Source of the DNA: an uncultured Bacteroides sp.
GTDB taxonomy: Bacteria; Bacteroidota; Bacteroidia; Bacteroidales; Bacteroidaceae
Direction: 5' to 3'
NCBI GenBank assembly: GCA_937890825.1
Contig: CALADS010000065.1
Span: 1-59,742 of the forward strand
Length of the DNA: 59,742 bases
Numbering within the stretch: position 1 is the stretch's first letter; every line of letters begins with the position of its first letter. Positions 1 through 9,185 of the stretch are shown in pieces. The notes below the pieces were generated by a model. The model searched no databases. It saw nothing but the letters and a program-made list of their open reading frames with translations, and had not been told where the DNA came from. The position numbers and the translations under genes were made by a program.

Positions 1-18
1 TAGTCGCCGTTTTTTCCC

Positions 19-55
19 AAGCCTCCGATTCAGCATTGAGTCGGAGGCTTTTTTT
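19..55 (+). terminator. Rho-independent terminator of an upstream gene
   Basis: A perfect 10-bp stem (19-28 with 41-50, arms AAGCCTCCGA and TCGGAGGCTT) is followed by a T run to 55. It would end a plus-strand transcript from a gene that lies left of the window. Confidence 0.85.
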
Positions 56-174
56 ATGCCCATTCTATTCTCCTGCTCTTTGCAAAATCAGTAACTACGA
101 TTGTACTCCTTCTTGGCAAAATGTAAGATTATATGCCTTGAAATACTTTTTTCTATCGATATAGGTATGAATTT

Positions 175-205
175 CTTGCAATTTCAAATGAAACTACTAT
201 CTTTG
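175..205 (+). promoter_or_regulatory. Bacteroidota-type promoter for the porin gene
   Basis: CTTG at 175-178, a 19-base spacer and TATCTTTG at 198-205 match the Bacteroidota sigma-ABfr consensus. The start codon lies about 60 bases downstream. The rest of the 5' gap holds only the terminator at 19-55. Confidence 0.75.
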
Positions 206-265
206 TGTCTGTTCTACTCTAGTGGAACGGATTACCTTAAATAACCAACGAATAATTCTATTACA

Positions 266-1300
266 ATGAAAAAGTTATTTAGTATGTGTGTGGCTGTAGC
301 TATGACGGGTACGGTCAGTGCGCAAGAATCCAACTGGCTGAACCTTCAAGGTGAGGTACGTGTAGACTATCAGCGGGAATATCTGGACGGAGATGCCGTG
401 AAGTCCAACTCCGGTTTTAAAGGGAAATATGTGAATTTTCAGTTGAGTGGTGATATCACCGATGCTTTTTCTTATTCGTATCGGCAGCGATTGAACAAGG
501 CGCACGAGGATCAGAGTTTTTTTGATGCTACCGATTGGGTTTATCTGACGTATCAGCCCAACGCTCGCTGGAGTATTTCTGCTGGTAAGCAGGTGGTAAG
601 CATGGGAGGGTATGAGTATGATCGCGCTCCTATCGACCTCTATTTTTGTTCTGAATACTGGAACAATGTGCCTTGCTATCGTTTGGGGGCCAGTGTAGCT
701 TATACCACTAAAAGTGGACGCGATAAATTTCAAGCGCAGGTGTGCGAGAGTCCTTTCGATTTGAAAGATGAAGATATGTATGCATGTAATCTGATATGGT
801 ATGGTTCGCACGGATGGTTTAACACGATTTATTCGGCCAATGCACTGGAATATCTTCCGGGGAAATTCATCTATTACCTGGCTCTGGGGCATGAACTGAA
901 GTTTGGCAAGTTGAAATGGCAGCTCGATTTCATGAATCGTGCCACTACGCAGCATGCTTTTTTCTTTAAAGACTGTTCGTTGGTGAGTGAATGGTCTTGT
1001 TTGATAGGTAAGCACGTGAATTTGTTTGGCAAAGTGACGTATGATGTGAACCGTAGCGGACGCGAGGCTGATTACTGTGTGTACAATGGTACTGAACTGA
1101 CCCGTGTGGGTGGGGGAGTGGAGTATTATCCTTTGGCCGGTGGAAACCGCAACATTCGTCTGCACGCTAATTTCTGCTATGCATGGGGTACGAATACCAA
1201 CGAAGCCGGTACTTTGTTGCCCAAACAGTCGATTGTAGACATAGGTTTAACTTGGAAAGTAGACATTTTTTCATTTCCGCGTAAAAAATCTGCCTTATGA
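266..1300 (+). CDS. OprO/P-like outer membrane porin
   Basis: A 344-residue protein with an N-terminal signal peptide (residues 1-19, cleavage after VSA) and a mature part rich in alternating aromatic and polar strands, as in a beta-barrel. The pattern fits the phosphate-selective porin O/P family of Bacteroidota, which makes small-solute channels; the substrate cannot be read from sequence. The stop codon overlaps the start of the following Gate-domain gene by 4 bases (ATGA type), so the two are probably co-translated and may act on the same solute at the outer and inner membranes. A good promoter lies at 175-205. Confidence 0.7.
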   Translation: MKKLFSMCVAVAMTGTVSAQESNWLNLQGEVRVDYQREYLDGDAVKSNSGFKGKYVNFQLSGDITDAFSYSYRQRLNKAHEDQSFFDATDWVYLTYQPNARWSISAGKQVVSMGGYEYDRAPIDLYFCSEYWNNVPCYRLGASVAYTTKSGRDKFQAQVCESPFDLKDEDMYACNLIWYGSHGWFNTIYSANALEYLPGKFIYYLALGHELKFGKLKWQLDFMNRATTQHAFFFKDCSLVSEWSCLIGKHVNLFGKVTYDVNRSGREADYCVYNGTELTRVGGGVEYYPLAGGNRNIRLHANFCYAWGTNTNEAGTLLPKQSIVDIGLTWKVDIFSFPRKKSAL

Positions 1301-2448
1301 AACGTTTGAAAGTCGAATTAGGAAAGTATATTCCTGATGGAGTTCCTTGCTTGGTCATAGTTTTTGCTTTGTTTGCCTACATCGGTTCTGTGATGGGTGT
1401 TCCGCAGATGTTGAACACGATTATGAAGACTGCGCATGACCTTTTGATTAATACGGTATTCTATCTGATGGGAATTTGTGTGATTACTGGAGCTATAGGT
1501 CGGTTATTTGTAGAATTCGGAGTTGTGAAGTTGCTGGAAAAACTCTTGCGTCCGTTGATGCGTCCTTTGTTTAATCTGCCTGGAGTGGCCTCTTTGGGCG
1601 CCGTGATGACCTTTTTATCAGATAATCCGGCAATCATTGCTTTGTCGCAGGATCAGCGCTTCTGCAGTTACTTTAAAAAATACCAATACATTTCGCTGAC
1701 TAATTTTGGAACAGCTTTTGGAATGGGATTGTTGGTCATCGTCTTTATGGTGGGGCAAGGTTTCTATGCAGAACCGTTCATCGGGCTGTTGGGCGCGTTT
1801 TGTGGTTGTATTGTTTCTACGCGTTTGATGCAGTATTTTGTAGTAAAGGCTTATCCTGCTTTTGCTGAAGAACCAGCAAACTTGATTGTTCTAGAGGAGG
1901 AGTCTGGTGAAGAAGTCCAGGAAAAATCGTTGTTTATCCGTATTCTCAATTCCTTGCTTGATGGGGGGAGGACAGGAGTGGATGTGGGAATTGCCATCAT
2001 TCCAGGTGTGTTGATTATTTCAACTTTTGTGATGGTGCTCACTTTCGGACCTTCGGCTACCGGGTATACAGGGTCGGCTTACGAAGGAGTAGAATTACTG
2101 CCTTGGTTGGCAAATAAGATTGATATGGTATTTCATTGGTTATTTGGCTTCACTGACCCGCATTTGGTAGCTTTCCCCATTACAGCACTGGGAGCTGTAG
2201 GAGCAGCTTTGAGTTTGGTTCCGAGTTTTCTAAGTGAAGGATGGGCCGACGGTAATGCCATTGCTGTGTTTACAGCCATAGGTATGTGTTGGAGCGGTTA
2301 TCTGAGCACCCACACAGCTATGCTAGATTCACTAGGCTATCGCGAACTTACTTCCAAAGCTATCTTGGCACATACCATAGGTGGCATTGTGGCTGCCATC
2401 GTGGCGCATTGGGTATATTGGTTATACACTCTATTGACTTTGGGGTGA
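1297..2448 (+). CDS. Gate (nucleoside-recognition) domain membrane protein, CD0519/CD1768-like
   Basis: A 383-residue polytopic inner-membrane protein. Hydrophobic segments are visible at about residues 14-35, 48-70, 95-115, 140-185, 225-245, 285-310 and 355-380. The conserved stretch around residues 95-145 (SDNPAI, then FGTAFGMG) resembles the CD0519/CD1768 family, which carries Gate domains related to spore-maturation and nucleoside-transport proteins. No substrate is known for the family. It overlaps the porin stop codon by 4 bases and is followed by a strong terminator at 2487-2527, which makes a two-gene unit. Confidence 0.7.
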   Translation: MKRLKVELGKYIPDGVPCLVIVFALFAYIGSVMGVPQMLNTIMKTAHDLLINTVFYLMGICVITGAIGRLFVEFGVVKLLEKLLRPLMRPLFNLPGVASLGAVMTFLSDNPAIIALSQDQRFCSYFKKYQYISLTNFGTAFGMGLLVIVFMVGQGFYAEPFIGLLGAFCGCIVSTRLMQYFVVKAYPAFAEEPANLIVLEEESGEEVQEKSLFIRILNSLLDGGRTGVDVGIAIIPGVLIISTFVMVLTFGPSATGYTGSAYEGVELLPWLANKIDMVFHWLFGFTDPHLVAFPITALGAVGAALSLVPSFLSEGWADGNAIAVFTAIGMCWSGYLSTHTAMLDSLGYRELTSKAILAHTIGGIVAAIVAHWVYWLYTLLTLG

Positions 2449-2486
2449 GTGAAGGTTTAAGCTTGGTGGATTAGGATGATAAAAAG

Positions 2487-2527
2487 AGTAGCGCAGCTTG
2501 TAGAAAGACTGCGCTACTTGTTTTTTT
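2487..2527 (+). terminator. Rho-independent terminator of the porin/Gate operon
   Basis: A 10-bp stem AGTAGCGCAG (2487-2496) pairs with CTGCGCTACT (2509-2518), followed by a run of Ts at 2520-2527. It sits between the convergent Gate-protein and S9 peptidase genes. Confidence 0.85.
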
Positions 2528-2532
2528 AGGGT

Positions 2533-4752
2533 TTATTTAAGCCATTTGTCTAGCCATTCAAAGAAAGTACGTTGCCATAAGATGCCATTTTGTGGTTTCA
2601 GTACCCAGTGATTTTCATCGGGATAAATCAGTAGTTCTGCAGGTATGCCTCTCATGACAGCTGCATCAAAAGCAGCCATGGCTTGATTGGCAAGGATGCG
2701 GTAGTCTTTTTCTCCATGGATGCAGAGTATAGGTGTATCCCACTTGTCTACAAATTTATGTGGAGAATTTGCAAAAGTTCGTTGAGCAGTAGCATTGTTT
2801 TTTTCCCAATAAGCACCGCCCATATCCCAGTTGGCGAACCATTTCTCTTCTGTTTCTAGATATTGCATTTCCATGTTGAAGATACCGTCGTGGGCAATGA
2901 ATGCTTTGAATCGCTTGTTGTGGTGACCGGCCAGCCAATATACCGAGAATCCGCCAAAGCTGGCACCTACACATCCCAAGTGTTCCTTATCTACATACGG
3001 CTCTTTGCTTATTTCATCGATGGCGGTAAAATAGTCTTTCATGCATTGGCCACCGTAGTCGCCGCTGATGGATTCGTTCCATTCGATACCGAAGCCGGGA
3101 AGGCCGCGGCGGTTGGGAGCTACGATGATATAGTCGTGGGCTGCCATAATCTGGAAGTTCCAGCGATAACTCCAGAACTGACTTACCGGACTCTGCGGAC
3201 CTCCTTCGCAGAATAATAAGGTAGGATATTTCTTGTTGGGGTCGAACTGGGGCGGATAAATGACCCAAGTCAGCATCTGTTTGCCATCGGTAGTCTTCAT
3301 CCAGCGGCCCTCTACCTTGCCGCGCTCTATCTGGTCGTAGATGTGCTTGTTTTCAAAGGTAAGCTGCTTCACGGGGTAAAACTCCTTGATGGTCTGGTCG
3401 CTGCTGCGCGGATTACATACATCGGGACGGATGATGCACATACTCTTAGGCTTGTTGTCCAATCCTTCAATGGCATAGATTTCATCGGCTTCACTCATGG
3501 AGTGTCGGGTGGTGATGAGCCGGTTTCCGCAGAGTGCTATCGAGGTATAGTCGTACATACCGTTGGTGAGCTGATCCAGCTCATATAAATCTTCTTTATT
3601 CAGCCCATGACTGAGGTCAATGCTGTAGATATGTGATTCGCCGTGCCATACGCCAGTGAAGTAGATGTTTTGGGAATTATCGTTCCATAGGAAGGCATCG
3701 ACGTTCGAGGGGAACATATTGCTTACGAAGTGTTTTTCTCCTGTTTCACGATTCATCACGCAGAGGCGGTTCCAGTCTGATTCATAGCCGTTGCGTGCCA
3801 TGCTTTGCCAAGCTATGAATTTGCCATCGGGAGAATATTGAGGATTGATGTCGTAACCCGCCATTTCTTCTTCCGGTTTGCCTTTTGCACCTTGTTTGCA
3901 AAGGTTTATAAATCCCCCTTTTTCCACATCGTACTCATAGATGTCAGAGTCTGTAGAAAGGGCATAAGCCAAACCGGTCTTCATTCGGCAGGTGAATGCT
4001 ATTTTGTCGCCTTTCGGACTCCAGGCCAGTTGCTCAATGCCTCCGAAGGGTTTCATCGGACTCTCGTAGGGTAGTCCTTCGAGCAGGTCTTTTACATTTT
4101 TCAATCCGTTATCATCTATATCCGCTACGAAAGGATGAGGGGCTGTAGTGACCCATTCGTCCCAGTGCTTGTACATTAAATCTGTAACAATGATTCCTGT
4201 ACTGAGTGGAAGGTCTGGGTGCTTGTCGGCTGTACTCTTTACTGTCTTTACCTGAGCTATGAAGAGCAATTTTTTCTCATCCGGAGAAAAAGCGAATCCC
4301 TCTATATCGCCCTCATAGTGGGTCAGTTGCTTGCGCTGCGTTCCGTCCGGATTCATTTCCCATACCTGATTGCTGCCGCTTTCGTTGGAAAGAAAGGCTA
4401 TCTTTTTTCCCGCTTTTATCCAGGTAGGTTGGCTTTCTTGCCAGTTGTCATGGGTAATCTGACGATTGTCTGTACCATCAGCATTCATGATAAAGATTTC
4501 ACGATTGCTTTTATTTTGCTGCACACTGTAATAGGCCACCGTATAAGCCAGTTGTTTTTCGTCTGGCGCAATGGATACGCTTCCTATTCGCCCCATCGCC
4601 CAAAGTGCTTCGGGTGTAAGGCGTTTGCCTTCAATGCGGATGTCCGAGCGTTGGATAAGGTCAGATTGTCCGTGTTGTATAGCATCTTGCGTTCCTCCAC
4701 AAGATGCCATTGCCATAGCTGCCGACATAATAATTGCTTTTGTTTGTTTCAT
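2533..4752 (-). CDS. S9 family prolyl oligopeptidase-type lipoprotein peptidase
   Basis: About 739 residues counted from the MKQTK start; an in-frame ATG 9 bases upstream (4761) is possible. A lipoprotein signal ends in MASC (Cys18), so the enzyme is probably anchored in the envelope. Residues about 55-450 show WD40/PD40-like beta-propeller repeats (SPDEK, SPDGK motifs). The C-terminal 270 residues form the alpha/beta-hydrolase domain, with a Ser nucleophile in GASFGG (about 598), Asp in GEKDYR (about 683) and His in DENHW (about 715). The family cleaves short peptides, often after Pro or Ala, or removes acyl-amino acids. A minus-strand -7 box (TATATTTG) lies at 4805-4812. Confidence 0.9.
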   Translation of the reverse strand: MKQTKAIIMSAAMAMASCGGTQDAIQHGQSDLIQRSDIRIEGKRLTPEALWAMGRIGSVSIAPDEKQLAYTVAYYSVQQNKSNREIFIMNADGTDNRQITHDNWQESQPTWIKAGKKIAFLSNESGSNQVWEMNPDGTQRKQLTHYEGDIEGFAFSPDEKKLLFIAQVKTVKSTADKHPDLPLSTGIIVTDLMYKHWDEWVTTAPHPFVADIDDNGLKNVKDLLEGLPYESPMKPFGGIEQLAWSPKGDKIAFTCRMKTGLAYALSTDSDIYEYDVEKGGFINLCKQGAKGKPEEEMAGYDINPQYSPDGKFIAWQSMARNGYESDWNRLCVMNRETGEKHFVSNMFPSNVDAFLWNDNSQNIYFTGVWHGESHIYSIDLSHGLNKEDLYELDQLTNGMYDYTSIALCGNRLITTRHSMSEADEIYAIEGLDNKPKSMCIIRPDVCNPRSSDQTIKEFYPVKQLTFENKHIYDQIERGKVEGRWMKTTDGKQMLTWVIYPPQFDPNKKYPTLLFCEGGPQSPVSQFWSYRWNFQIMAAHDYIIVAPNRRGLPGFGIEWNESISGDYGGQCMKDYFTAIDEISKEPYVDKEHLGCVGASFGGFSVYWLAGHHNKRFKAFIAHDGIFNMEMQYLETEEKWFANWDMGGAYWEKNNATAQRTFANSPHKFVDKWDTPILCIHGEKDYRILANQAMAAFDAAVMRGIPAELLIYPDENHWVLKPQNGILWQRTFFEWLDKWLK

Positions 4753-4865
4753 GATTGTCATTCATTTTTTTGGTTCGCTGATCAATAGTTGAAATATCTG
4801 TTGGCAAATATACAATAAATATGATGGATTTTTGTACATTTGCATATCTAAAAACTAGAAAAGAA

Positions 4866-5435
4866 ATGAATGTTTTCAAGCCTGAAATAGCTGAATTATT
4901 GTTGCTGGTAGAACAAAAATATGCCGGGTCTCTGTGTACGACAACAGATTTTGAAATGCTTTCTGTACACTTAAAGTTGGAGTGTGGATTATTGTTGTCT
5001 CCCTCTACATTGAAACGCTTGTGGGGATATGTGAATGATATTCATAAACCGCGTGTAAATACTTTGGATGCTCTATCTCGTTATTTAGGTCATAAAAATT
5101 TTAAAGAATTTTGCAGTTGGCTGAAATCTAGTTCGGTATATAATTCTTCATTTTTTACAGCACAGCAGATTGTATCGAAAGAATTAAAAATGGGAAGTGT
5201 AGTAGAGATTGGCTGGTCGCCTAACCGGTATTTGCGTTTGTCATATAAAGGTGATGCTTGGTTTGAAGTGTTGGAAGCCAAGCAGTCGAAGTTGAAAGAA
5301 GGTGACTGTTTTGAAGCTACTTCTTTTTTGATGGGACAGCCACTTTCGTTGCCCTATATTTTGCGAGATGGCATCCGGACATTGCCTTTTATAGCCGGTA
5401 GAAATGGGGGATTGACGCTTGTAAATTGTCTGTAA
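4866..5435 (+). CDS. Helix-turn-helix-like protein preceding a Ser/Thr kinase
   Basis: 189 residues. The start at 4866 is preferred over the longer frame from 4821, because the -7-like TACATTTG (4835-4842) lies inside that extension. Residues about 44-85 (STLKRLWGYV, then TLDALSRYLG) resemble the helix-turn-helix of a class of Bacteroidales DNA-binding proteins in which the domain precedes a small beta-rich region. Residues 95-189 look beta-rich and have no function I recognise. The kinase ATG begins 2 bases after this stop codon, so the two are surely co-translated. A regulator or kinase substrate is likely; this is inference. Confidence 0.6.
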   Translation: MNVFKPEIAELLLLVEQKYAGSLCTTTDFEMLSVHLKLECGLLLSPSTLKRLWGYVNDIHKPRVNTLDALSRYLGHKNFKEFCSWLKSSSVYNSSFFTAQQIVSKELKMGSVVEIGWSPNRYLRLSYKGDAWFEVLEAKQSKLKEGDCFEATSFLMGQPLSLPYILRDGIRTLPFIAGRNGGLTLVNCL

Positions 5436-5437
5436 GT

Positions 5438-6556
5438 ATGGTAGATGATAATTTGACTTCTGGATTCATTGGTACTGTCCGGCAAGAAGAGGAGATGCTG
5501 CATGGACTTAAAGAATTATACCGTTCTGTATCTGGATATAACCGTTTGTTTTGTTGGGAACGATACGGACGTCTGCATGTGATAAAAGTGCTGAAAGAGG
5601 AATATATAGGAAGTCAATTTTATGAGCAGGCATTATACAAAGAATTTTCTATTGGATATCAGCTGGAACATCCGCATATCTGCCGGACGTTAGGATGGGA
5701 AAAGTTTCCGCAGTTAGGACATGGAATAATTTTGGAATATATTGACGGGGTGATGTTGAAAGACATGTTAGAACAACGCCGAGTTACTTCAGAATGGGCC
5801 TACAAATGGATTGCAGAGCTTTGTGAGGCATTGCAGTACCTTCATAGTAAGCAGATAGTACATCGTGATTTGAAGCCAAGCAATGTATTGATCACTCACA
5901 ATGGATATAATTGCAAGCTGATAGACTTCAGTTTGTCGGATTGTGATGATTATGATGTACTTAAATTGCCGGCAGGTACACGTTATTATATGGCACCTGA
6001 AGTATTACAGGGAAATGAATCACTTGATTTACGTGCCGATATCTATTCTTTGGGGGTAATTATCGGGGAGTTATCGACTTGTTTGAAAGATAAGCACTTG
6101 GCAAGTATCTCTAGAAAATGTACGCAGCGGATAAAAGAAAAGCGTTATGCTTCAGCAGGTTTGGTATTGAAAGCACTTGAATCTAAGCCTAATAAACGTT
6201 TACATAAGATAATCGGTGCCACTGTTTTAGTAGTTTTATCAGCAGTGCTGATAGGTATATGGGCATTTCAACAGCCCTCTAGGCACATGAATGCTTCTTC
6301 TTTTCCTGCGTTTGGAAACTGTTCTGTCAGTGAGCATTGTAGAGCTATTCTAACTTCTGAACAACAGCGTATGTCTGAAGAATTGTCTGACTCTGATATA
6401 GAAGCAGATAGTATTCGGTTGCTAAATCGGCTTAAAACTGCTTTAGATGAGGATTTCCCTTTGGCTGTGCAGCGAAATTCGGCCGTTTACCAGAATCACT
6501 GGCAGGCATTGAAGAAGGAAGCTGATGCACTGATTAGTTTGCGCCGAAAGCATTAG
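5438..6556 (+). CDS. Transmembrane Hanks-type Ser/Thr protein kinase
   Basis: 372 residues from ATG 5438; a TTG at 5426 overlapping the upstream stop is less likely. The catalytic parts are in order: Lys50 (HVIKV), helix-C Glu69, HRDLKPSN at 142-149 with Asp144, the metal-binding loop DFS at 163-165 in place of DFG, APE at 186-188 and Asp201 in DIYSLG. The N-terminal glycine loop is poorly defined. A membrane helix at 258-277 puts a roughly 95-residue C-terminal domain outside the cytoplasm, a usual layout for bacterial sensor kinases. The 3' end overlaps the convergent gene by 23 bases. It is paired with a helix-turn-helix-like gene and faces a set of surface genes. Confidence 0.85.
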   Translation: MVDDNLTSGFIGTVRQEEEMLHGLKELYRSVSGYNRLFCWERYGRLHVIKVLKEEYIGSQFYEQALYKEFSIGYQLEHPHICRTLGWEKFPQLGHGIILEYIDGVMLKDMLEQRRVTSEWAYKWIAELCEALQYLHSKQIVHRDLKPSNVLITHNGYNCKLIDFSLSDCDDYDVLKLPAGTRYYMAPEVLQGNESLDLRADIYSLGVIIGELSTCLKDKHLASISRKCTQRIKEKRYASAGLVLKALESKPNKRLHKIIGATVLVVLSAVLIGIWAFQQPSRHMNASSFPAFGNCSVSEHCRAILTSEQQRMSEELSDSDIEADSIRLLNRLKTALDEDFPLAVQRNSAVYQNHWQALKKEADALISLRRKH

Positions 6557-8162
6557 ACAGTGTTTGCATTTTTTGAAATTTCTTCCAATATTCGGCATTC
6601 TTGTAAATCTCTATACAGGATTGTGGCACATGTAAAACGCAGTTATGATATAATTCTGTAGAAAATGTTTTTTCCATACAATGCGGTGGAAAAATTTCAG
6701 TTTGTACATACAAGTGTTGTAGCGGGCATTCATCAAACGCATAGTTAGCGATGAATTCTGTATGTTTTCCCAATACTACGCTTGTGAGGTGAGTACAGGC
6801 TTGAAACAGGCCGGTTTGAATCATTCTCAGATTATCCGGCAGTATGAGCTGGCGGATTTTTGCACCGTAGAAAGCTTCATTAGCAATGCTGGTGACAGTT
6901 TTGGGCAGGGTGATGCTTTCCAGTTGGCAGTTGCGGAATGCGTACTTTCCTATTCTTTCAATATTGGTGAGTAAATCCAGTTCTGTTTTACCTTCAGGAA
7001 ACCATAGAAGTGTAGTTTTTTCCTTATTATAGAGAATGCCATTGCTGGCATATAAGTATGGACTATTGCCTGCAAGTTCGATACAGGATAGTTTTGGACA
7101 ATTTAAAGAAGGCTCTATTTGTGACACTTCAGCGGGAATTTGTAGTGTAGACAATGCCGGGCAACTATGGAAAGCGTCTTTTTCTATGATCACAGAATTA
7201 TTGGGTAAGCATAATCGGTTGAGATGCATGCAAGCTGCAAACATGCCCTTGCCGATTACTTTGTTTTGGGTAAATCGGATGCCGTCGTAGCTGATTCCTC
7301 CTTGTACGATGGTAGCGTCGGTCAGATTTAATTCGCGTAATTGTCCGGGGGTAGCTTGACCATCTATACCTACGCCCAGCATATCGCGGAGTAAACGTAT
7401 GTCAGTGCCGTTTAAGGGTCCAGCAATGGCAATCTTTGAAAACTTGTACTTATCATCTTGTCCAATTATTTCGTTCAAAGTACCCGGAACCGAAAGAATG
7501 ACCGATTGAGAGGTGCGGAAAGTAAGTTTATTACTCTGTATTTCTCCGATGGAATTGCAGGCATATGCATATATCGAGTAGTTTTGTTCGGCAATCAATC
7601 CGCTAAGTTTTCCGTAAATAATCGTATCATTAGGCTGAATTATTTCTAATTCTGTTTCTACTCCTTTATCGCTTATGCAGCGGAATCCAGCGCGAGTTAC
7701 TGCATCTCCACCATTGTCTTGTACGGCACATTGCAGGGTGATGCTAATAGGTCCTTTATTGACGAGAGTAAGTTCTCCTAGGCAGGGTACTGTTTTGGGC
7801 ATAGTAGTGAAGCTAAGTATATCGCTCTGCACTTGGCTGTATTCATTGCCTGCAGCCAGGCAGTAAAAATAAGTGCTTCCTGGCTGTAAGTTCTGTAACA
7901 TTGCATGAGGATTATCTTGTGTAGTGCAGTCTGCAGATTGTTTCATGCTTTTATCTGTACCGTAGCGAAACAACATGCGGTTTACCGCTGTATGTTCGCC
8001 TTTTAAGGTAATCATGCCACTTATATGGGCACTGTTGCGAGTGATTTCTGTGGCAGGATTGACCGATACATCGGGCAGTAAACTGTCCGGGCCTTTTTCA
8101 TCGCAAGCCACAATTAGTAATAAACTTACACAGATAGTATAGAACAAATGAAATATACGCAT
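6534..8162 (-). CDS. Fn3-like and BspA-type leucine-rich-repeat lipoprotein
   Basis: 542 residues from MRIFHLF; an ATG 6 bases upstream (8168) is equally possible. The lipoprotein signal ends in LLIVAC. Residues about 30-125 and 128-220 look like two fibronectin type III-like modules (ATEITRNSAHISG, then FTT). Residues about 270-525 carry BspA-type leucine-rich repeats (IGKYAFRNC, IANEAFYGA, IANYAFDEC). Such proteins are surface adhesins or binding proteins in Bacteroidales. It is the last gene of a minus-strand series, 12 bases after the barrel-protein gene. Its stop codon lies inside the kinase reading frame on the other strand, and no separate terminator is visible. Confidence 0.8.
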   Translation of the reverse strand: MRIFHLFYTICVSLLLIVACDEKGPDSLLPDVSVNPATEITRNSAHISGMITLKGEHTAVNRMLFRYGTDKSMKQSADCTTQDNPHAMLQNLQPGSTYFYCLAAGNEYSQVQSDILSFTTMPKTVPCLGELTLVNKGPISITLQCAVQDNGGDAVTRAGFRCISDKGVETELEIIQPNDTIIYGKLSGLIAEQNYSIYAYACNSIGEIQSNKLTFRTSQSVILSVPGTLNEIIGQDDKYKFSKIAIAGPLNGTDIRLLRDMLGVGIDGQATPGQLRELNLTDATIVQGGISYDGIRFTQNKVIGKGMFAACMHLNRLCLPNNSVIIEKDAFHSCPALSTLQIPAEVSQIEPSLNCPKLSCIELAGNSPYLYASNGILYNKEKTTLLWFPEGKTELDLLTNIERIGKYAFRNCQLESITLPKTVTSIANEAFYGAKIRQLILPDNLRMIQTGLFQACTHLTSVVLGKHTEFIANYAFDECPLQHLYVQTEIFPPHCMEKTFSTELYHNCVLHVPQSCIEIYKNAEYWKKFQKMQTLSNAFGAN

Positions 8163-8174
8163 AATCATTCAATA

Positions 8175-9173
8175 TTAAAAATGAAAACCAAACCCCATCA
8201 CAGCTTCCCAATACTTTGTGCGAATGGTAAGTAATCCTGCAGAAACTACCCATTTTCTGAATCTCCACATCAATCCCATTTCTGCACTGAGTCCTTCTGT
8301 AGAATATCCCTTGTTGAGTACATACGATGCATCTGATGTTTCCCAAGCTACGGTTCTTCTGCCGTAACCTACGCCTTCGTAGATGCATAATTCACTGAAA
8401 ACACGGTGGATACCTCCTGCTGTAATGGTGTATAGTTGTTTCTTTTTTTCTCCTGTATAATAGGGATATACAGTTTTACCGGATAGTGCCCCATCTTTGG
8501 AGCACGTTTCTAGTGTAGCTACATTCCCTCTTAAATCAGATTGAAAAGCTAGGTATGCACCATGCCTGCGCATGAGGGCTAATCGTACGCCGTAGGTGGG
8601 CCCTGCTTTTCCGATTCCCCAATTCACCGTGGCAATTTTACGCCACGGCTCACGCGGGCGTTTGATTCGGGTTGTTGGATGCAAAGTAAGTGAGTCGCTC
8701 TGATGGGCGGTTGTATCCAAAGAGGCAGGTTTGTCTTTCAGTTGTGGCAGTGGAACAGGTGCTGCTCCTACAGTGGGAGCTAACTCTAATTCGTATGTCA
8801 TACGTGATTCCAGTGGATACGGAAAATGATAATCGCGCAGTACTCCCCATTGCGGATGTTTTATTGTAATCTGTTTACTTCCTTTTGGCAGGTATACCAG
8901 AATCTCACCTACCTCGTACACTTGGCGCACGATGCCCAATGGAGTGGAAAAGACAAAGTCGCTGCTGCCCACTACTTTGATAAGTGCGCAAGCTTCGTTG
9001 TTTAAGTCTTTAACCGGCTCTATGTACGCTGTAATATCGTTGGGCAATACTCTGAATCGCCTTACTTTGAATTGTTGTGCTTGCAGGGCATAGGCATAGC
9101 AACAAAACAGCAGAAGCCAGCTATATGGGCTAATCAATGACTGATGAAAGAAATGATGAATATTTTTTATCAT
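8175..9173 (-). CDS. Outer-membrane beta-barrel protein with conserved PEGA-like N-terminal region
   Basis: 332 residues with a hydrophobic export signal ending near LQAQQ (residue 34). Residues about 37-130 form a module often seen in Bacteroidales surface proteins (ALIKVVG, TPLGIV, GEILVYLPKG, HPQWGVLRDY), similar in layout to PEGA domains. A Pro/Ser/Thr linker follows, then about 155 residues of amphipathic strands ending in Phe (GFGFHF), a hallmark of outer-membrane barrels. It may carry a periplasmic binding module next to the barrel. It lies 12 bases after the WG-repeat gene and 12 bases before the Fn3/leucine-rich-repeat gene, so these are one transcription unit. Confidence 0.7.
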   Translation of the reverse strand: MIKNIHHFFHQSLISPYSWLLLFCCYAYALQAQQFKVRRFRVLPNDITAYIEPVKDLNNEACALIKVVGSSDFVFSTPLGIVRQVYEVGEILVYLPKGSKQITIKHPQWGVLRDYHFPYPLESRMTYELELAPTVGAAPVPLPQLKDKPASLDTTAHQSDSLTLHPTTRIKRPREPWRKIATVNWGIGKAGPTYGVRLALMRRHGAYLAFQSDLRGNVATLETCSKDGALSGKTVYPYYTGEKKKQLYTITAGGIHRVFSELCIYEGVGYGRRTVAWETSDASYVLNKGYSTEGLSAEMGLMWRFRKWVVSAGLLTIRTKYWEAVMGFGFHF

Positions 9174-9185
9174 ATCTGATGCAAG

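Noticed and set aside
275..1165. 296-residue minus-strand frame across the porin gene
   Set aside because: It has no signal, domain or neighbour support and is the antisense shadow of the porin frame.
5438..6556. Pseudokinase
   Set aside because: All main catalytic residues (Lys50, Glu69, Asp144, Asp163) are present; only the Gly of DFG is changed.
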